Source of the DNA: Streptomyces humi
Lineage (GTDB): Bacteria > Actinomycetota > Actinomycetes > Streptomycetales > Streptomycetaceae
Direction of reading: 5' to 3'
NCBI RefSeq assembly: GCF_001005085.2
Contig: NZ_LBMU02000022.1
Location: 98,331-162,330, forward strand
DNA length: 64,000 nt
Both the position numbers and the translations under genes were made by a program. The notes under the pieces are model-generated. The model saw only the letters and a program-made list of their open reading frames with translations, made no database searches and was not told where the DNA came from. The first letter of the stretch is position 1. The number at the start of each line of letters is the position of its first letter. Positions 61,123 through 64,000 of the stretch are shown here, one piece after another.

Positions 61123-61959
61123 GTGACGACCGTCGCATATCAGGGTGAACCCGGCTCGAACTCGGCGACCGCGGCCGCGGCGCTCTACCCCGACGGCCGC
61201 GAACTGCCCTGCACGGGCTTCGAGCAGGCCCTGGAGGCCGTCACCCTCGGCAGCGCCGACGTGGCCGTGATCCCGGTGGACAACTCCGCGGCCGGCCGCG
61301 TCGCCGACGTCCACCATCTGCTGCCGGAGTCAGGGCTGTTCATCGTCGCCGAGTACTTCCTCGCCATCCGCTTCGACCTGATGGGGGTGCCCGGCGCGGC
61401 CCTGGACCAGGTGGAGTGCGTACGCAGCCATGTGCACGCCCTCGGGCAGTGCCGCAAGGTGCTGCGCGAGGGCGGCTGGCGCACCCTCGTCAGCGACGAC
61501 ACCGCCGGGGCGGCGCGCGAGGTGGCGGAACTCGGCGACCCGCGGCACGCGGCGCTCGCCCCGCCCGCCGCGGCCGCGCTCCACGGTCTGGAGGTGCTGC
61601 GGCCCGAGGTCGAGGACGACCCCGACAACACGACCCGGTTCGTCGTCCTGTCCCGGGACGCGGCACCGGCCCCGGCACCGGGCGAGCCGACCATGACGAG
61701 CCTGTTCTTCAGCGTGCGCAACATCCCGAGCGCGCTGTACAAGACGCTCGGCGGGTTCGCCACCAGCGGGGTGAACCTCACGAAGATCGAGAGCTACCAG
61801 ATGGGCGCGGGGCTCAACGCCAGCCGCTTCTATGTCGAGATCGAAGGCCACCCCGACGACCCCGGTGTCGCACTCGCCCTGCACGAGCTGCGTTTCTTCT
61901 CCTCCGAGGTACGCATCCTGGGTGTGTACGCGGCACACCCGCACCGCCTGAAGGACTGA
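61123..61959 (+). CDS. pheA: Prephenate dehydratase
   Basis: This 278-residue enzyme decarboxylates and dehydrates prephenate to phenylpyruvate, the last-but-one step of phenylalanine synthesis. The catalytic domain has VAYQGEPGSNSATAAAAL, IPVDNSAAGRV, SHVHALGQC and DNTTRFVVL. A C-terminal ACT domain (LFFSVRNIPSALYKTLGGF, then KIESY) probably senses Phe. GTG at 61,123 with GGAAGGG upstream is preferred. The ATG at 60,895 would add about 76 Pro/Arg-rich residues. It is downstream of the D-2-hydroxyacid dehydrogenase-like gene. Confidence 0.9.
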   Translation: MTTVAYQGEPGSNSATAAAALYPDGRELPCTGFEQALEAVTLGSADVAVIPVDNSAAGRVADVHHLLPESGLFIVAEYFLAIRFDLMGVPGAALDQVECVRSHVHALGQCRKVLREGGWRTLVSDDTAGAAREVAELGDPRHAALAPPAAAALHGLEVLRPEVEDDPDNTTRFVVLSRDAAPAPAPGEPTMTSLFFSVRNIPSALYKTLGGFATSGVNLTKIESYQMGAGLNASRFYVEIEGHPDDPGVALALHELRFFSSEVRILGVYAAHPHRLKD

Positions 61960-62358
61960 CCGCGCGCCGTCCGGGCGGTTCCGGGGACGGGCCGCGGCCG
62001 CCGGGGTGGTGCGCGGTCCCGCCACCGCCGTCGGGGCCGGGGCGGGACCGCTGCCGCTCCGGCACCCACGGCAGAGGGTGTGCGGAGCGGTCCGGAAAGG
62101 GGGACGCGCCCTCTCCGGTACCAGGTCGCCCGCGACCGTGACCGTCGTGACCGGTCACACGGCGCGGGCCGGGCCGCGGCCGCCGTCGCCGGGGCGGCCC
62201 GGAACCCTTCCACCCGTAGAACGTGACGAGCCGCCCGGAGGGTTCACACTCATCACATGTTCCGCCCCCGGCCGCCGTTCGCCGCACATGTGGCTGCCCA
62301 CCGGGACACCTGGCGACCTGCCGGAAGAGCGGCCCCGGCGGCCTTCTAAGGTGTGAGC
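61960..62358. promoter_or_regulatory. Gap before the HAD gene with two ACATGT sites
   Basis: These 399 GC-rich bases carry no supported gene. CACATGT at 62,254-62,260 and CACATGTG at 62,285-62,292 match the recurring promoter-region word. GGGCCGCGGCCGCCG is present twice (near 61,988 and 62,168). Confidence 0.35.
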
Positions 62359-63045
62359 ATGACCCAGCACCGCAAGGGCCTCGTGCTCGACTTCGGTGGT
62401 GTGCTGACGACCCCCCTGCTGCCCGCCGCGCTCGCCTTCGAGAAGCGCGCCGGACTCGCCGAGGGGGCACTGCTCACCGGCATCTACCTGAACCCCGAGG
62501 GCGTCCGGCTCACCGAGGACCTGGAGCGCGGCGCGCTCACCCAGACACAGTGGAACGAGGCGGCCGGCCGGCTTCTCGGCGTCGAACCGGACAACCTGAT
62601 GGGCCGTGTCTTCGCCGACCTGCGCCCGCAGCCCGCGGTGATCGCCGCGGCCGCCGCGGCCCGCCGGGCCGGGGTCAGGGTGGGCATCCTCTCCAACACC
62701 GTCGGCCTGACCCCGTGGAACCTGTACGACGGCTACGGGCTCGACACCCTGTACGACGCCGTGGTGCTGTCGGAGGTCCACGGCCTGCGCAAGCCCGAAC
62801 CGGAGATCTTCCGCCTCGTGCTGCGGGAACTCGGCCTGTCCGCCGGGGAGTGCGTGTTCGTGGACGACACCGAGCACTACCTGCCCCCCGCCGCTGAACT
62901 GGGCTTCGCCACCGTGCACGCGACCGATCCCGCGCGGACGGTCGCCGCCCTGGAGGCCCTGCTGGGCATCCCGCTCACCGAACCGGCCCCCGAACCGGCC
63001 CCCGAACCGGCCCCCGAACCGGCCCCCGACCGGGCCATCCTGTGA
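62359..63045 (+). CDS. HAD-superfamily hydrolase
   Basis: This 228-residue protein starts MTQHRKGLVLDFGGVLTTPL. HAD motif I, usually DxDx, reads DFGGV here. Motif II is LSNTVG, motif III Lys is in LRKPEPEIF, and motif IV is VFVDDTEHYL. It belongs to the IA subgroup (phosphatases and dehalogenase-like), with a helical cap. The substrate is unknown. The C-terminus has four EPAP repeats (12-bp units). The ATG at 62,359 is chosen over the GTG six bases earlier. It stands ten bases before the oxidoreductase gene, so they are probably co-transcribed. Confidence 0.85.
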   Translation: MTQHRKGLVLDFGGVLTTPLLPAALAFEKRAGLAEGALLTGIYLNPEGVRLTEDLERGALTQTQWNEAAGRLLGVEPDNLMGRVFADLRPQPAVIAAAAAARRAGVRVGILSNTVGLTPWNLYDGYGLDTLYDAVVLSEVHGLRKPEPEIFRLVLRELGLSAGECVFVDDTEHYLPPAAELGFATVHATDPARTVAALEALLGIPLTEPAPEPAPEPAPEPAPDRAIL

Positions 63046-63055
63046 GGAGACACCC

Positions 63056-63973
63056 ATGAAACTGGGCCTGGCCCTGCCCACCTTCGGCCCCGACGCCACG
63101 CCGGAGGGCATCCTCCGGATCTCCCGGACCGCGGAGGAGGCCGGCTACGACTCCCTGTGGACGGGCGACCGCGTCCTCGCGCCGCCGGTGCCGGGCGCCC
63201 CCTATCCGAGCGGCGACGGCGAGATGCCACGGGTCTACGAGAACCACATGGACCCCCTGGTGGCCCTCACCTTCGCCGCCGCCCACACCACCCGTGTCCA
63301 GCTGGGCACCAGCACGCTGAACGGCCTGTGGCAGCCGCCGATCATGCTCGCCCGTTCGCTGACCACCCTGGACGTCCTCAGCCAGGGGCGTCTGGTCGTG
63401 GGCCTGGGCCTCGGCTGGATGCCCGACGAGTACACCGCGGTCTCGGTCCCCTGGAAGGGGCGCGGCGCGCGGCTCGACGAGACCCTGGACGTCCTGGCGG
63501 AGTACTGGACCAGCGACGTCTTCTCCCACGAGGGACCGCTGTTCACCATCCCGGAGACCGTGGTGGGGCTCAAGCCGAGCACGCGGCCCGCACCGCCCGT
63601 GCTGCTGGCCGCCTTCACGCCCGGTGGTCTGCGGCGCATCGGACGGCGGCTGGACGGCTGGCTGCCCGTGGCGATGCCGCTGACCCCTCTGATGGGCATG
63701 TGGGACACCGTCCGCGAGGAGGCGGCCGCGGCCGGCCGTGACCCGGAGGGGCTGCGGATGGCGCTGCGCGTCAACCCCGAGCTGACCGAAACCCCAACCG
63801 ACCCCGGCCGGATGCCCCGGGCGGGCACCCTCGGCCAGTACGTCGACTACGCCCGCGCCGCGGCCGAGGCGGGGGTGCACGAACTGTTCGTGGACTTCGG
63901 GCAGAGGCCCGCGACCCTCACCGAACGGGTCGACCTGGCCGGCCGCTTCCTGGAGGGAGTCCGCCGCGGCTGA
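63056..63973 (+). CDS. LLM-class F420-dependent oxidoreductase
   Basis: This 305-residue protein starts MKLGLALPTFGPDATPEGIL. It has the luciferase-like TIM barrel with GYDSLWTGDRVL, LGTSTLNGLWQPPIMLARSL, VVGLGLGWMPDEYTAV and a late VHELFVDFGQRP. It fits F420-dependent members of actinobacteria; the cofactor assignment is from family resemblance. The start ATG is ten bases after the HAD stop, with GGAGA upstream. The window ends 27 bases past its stop. Confidence 0.88.
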   Translation: MKLGLALPTFGPDATPEGILRISRTAEEAGYDSLWTGDRVLAPPVPGAPYPSGDGEMPRVYENHMDPLVALTFAAAHTTRVQLGTSTLNGLWQPPIMLARSLTTLDVLSQGRLVVGLGLGWMPDEYTAVSVPWKGRGARLDETLDVLAEYWTSDVFSHEGPLFTIPETVVGLKPSTRPAPPVLLAAFTPGGLRRIGRRLDGWLPVAMPLTPLMGMWDTVREEAAAAGRDPEGLRMALRVNPELTETPTDPGRMPRAGTLGQYVDYARAAAEAGVHELFVDFGQRPATLTERVDLAGRFLEGVRRG

Positions 63974-64000
63974 CGGCCCGCACCGCCTCCTGCCCCCGGC

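Overview
The window is very GC-rich, and its genes use Streptomyces-like starts (GTG, TTG, some without a ribosome binding site). Together with the gene content, this points to a chromosome segment of Streptomyces or a close relative. All assignments were made by reading the sequence; no search was run. Forty-one protein-coding genes are supported. No tRNA, rRNA, transposase or CRISPR array was seen.

Bases 1 to 25,140 are a type VII secretion (ESX) locus. A leftward run holds eccD, eccB, two WXG100-type genes, a small helical protein, a 970-residue AAWKG-type protein, a YbaB/EbfC (EspL-like) gene and an EspC-like gene. The three-ATPase gene eccC runs rightward from the other side of the eccD promoter region. 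The mycosin protease gene follows, facing eccC. Three rightward accessory genes complete the locus: a large protein with a degenerate ADP-ribosyltransferase-like C-terminus, a membrane-anchored bulb-lectin protein, and a beta-helix protein fused to two CbxX/EccA-type AAA ATPases. A membrane-anchored ricin-type lectin (620-2113) and a truncated exported-protein-like gene (1-342) lie at the left edge. No EccE was recognised.

Bases 25,200 to 47,500 are dominated by regulators. There are five large multidomain ATPase regulators (two XRE/NB-ARC/TPR proteins of AfsR-like layout and three LuxR-type ATPases). Smaller TetR, MmyB-type, CGNR and TrmB/LuxR-like regulators sit beside small enzymes. Tandem minisatellites lie just past the stop codons of several genes here and in the ESX locus; in two cases the stop codon is inside the repeat.

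Bases 47,700 to 63,973 are mixed accessory metabolism. They hold a secreted subtilisin with a divergent regulator, a second ricin-lectin membrane protein, a PoxB-type pyruvate dehydrogenase, a MarR-MFS efflux pair with clear operators, and a TetR-glycosyltransferase pair with apparently leaderless promoters. These are followed by a SnoaL-like protein, a D-2-hydroxyacid dehydrogenase next to prephenate dehydratase, a HAD hydrolase and an F420-type LLM oxidoreductase.

Two non-coding signals cut across these regions. A short palindrome-like word (CACACGTGTG and variants with core ACATGT) recurs in many promoter regions. A 28-bp element is shared almost perfectly by two separate promoter regions (28,958-28,985 and 41,790-41,817).
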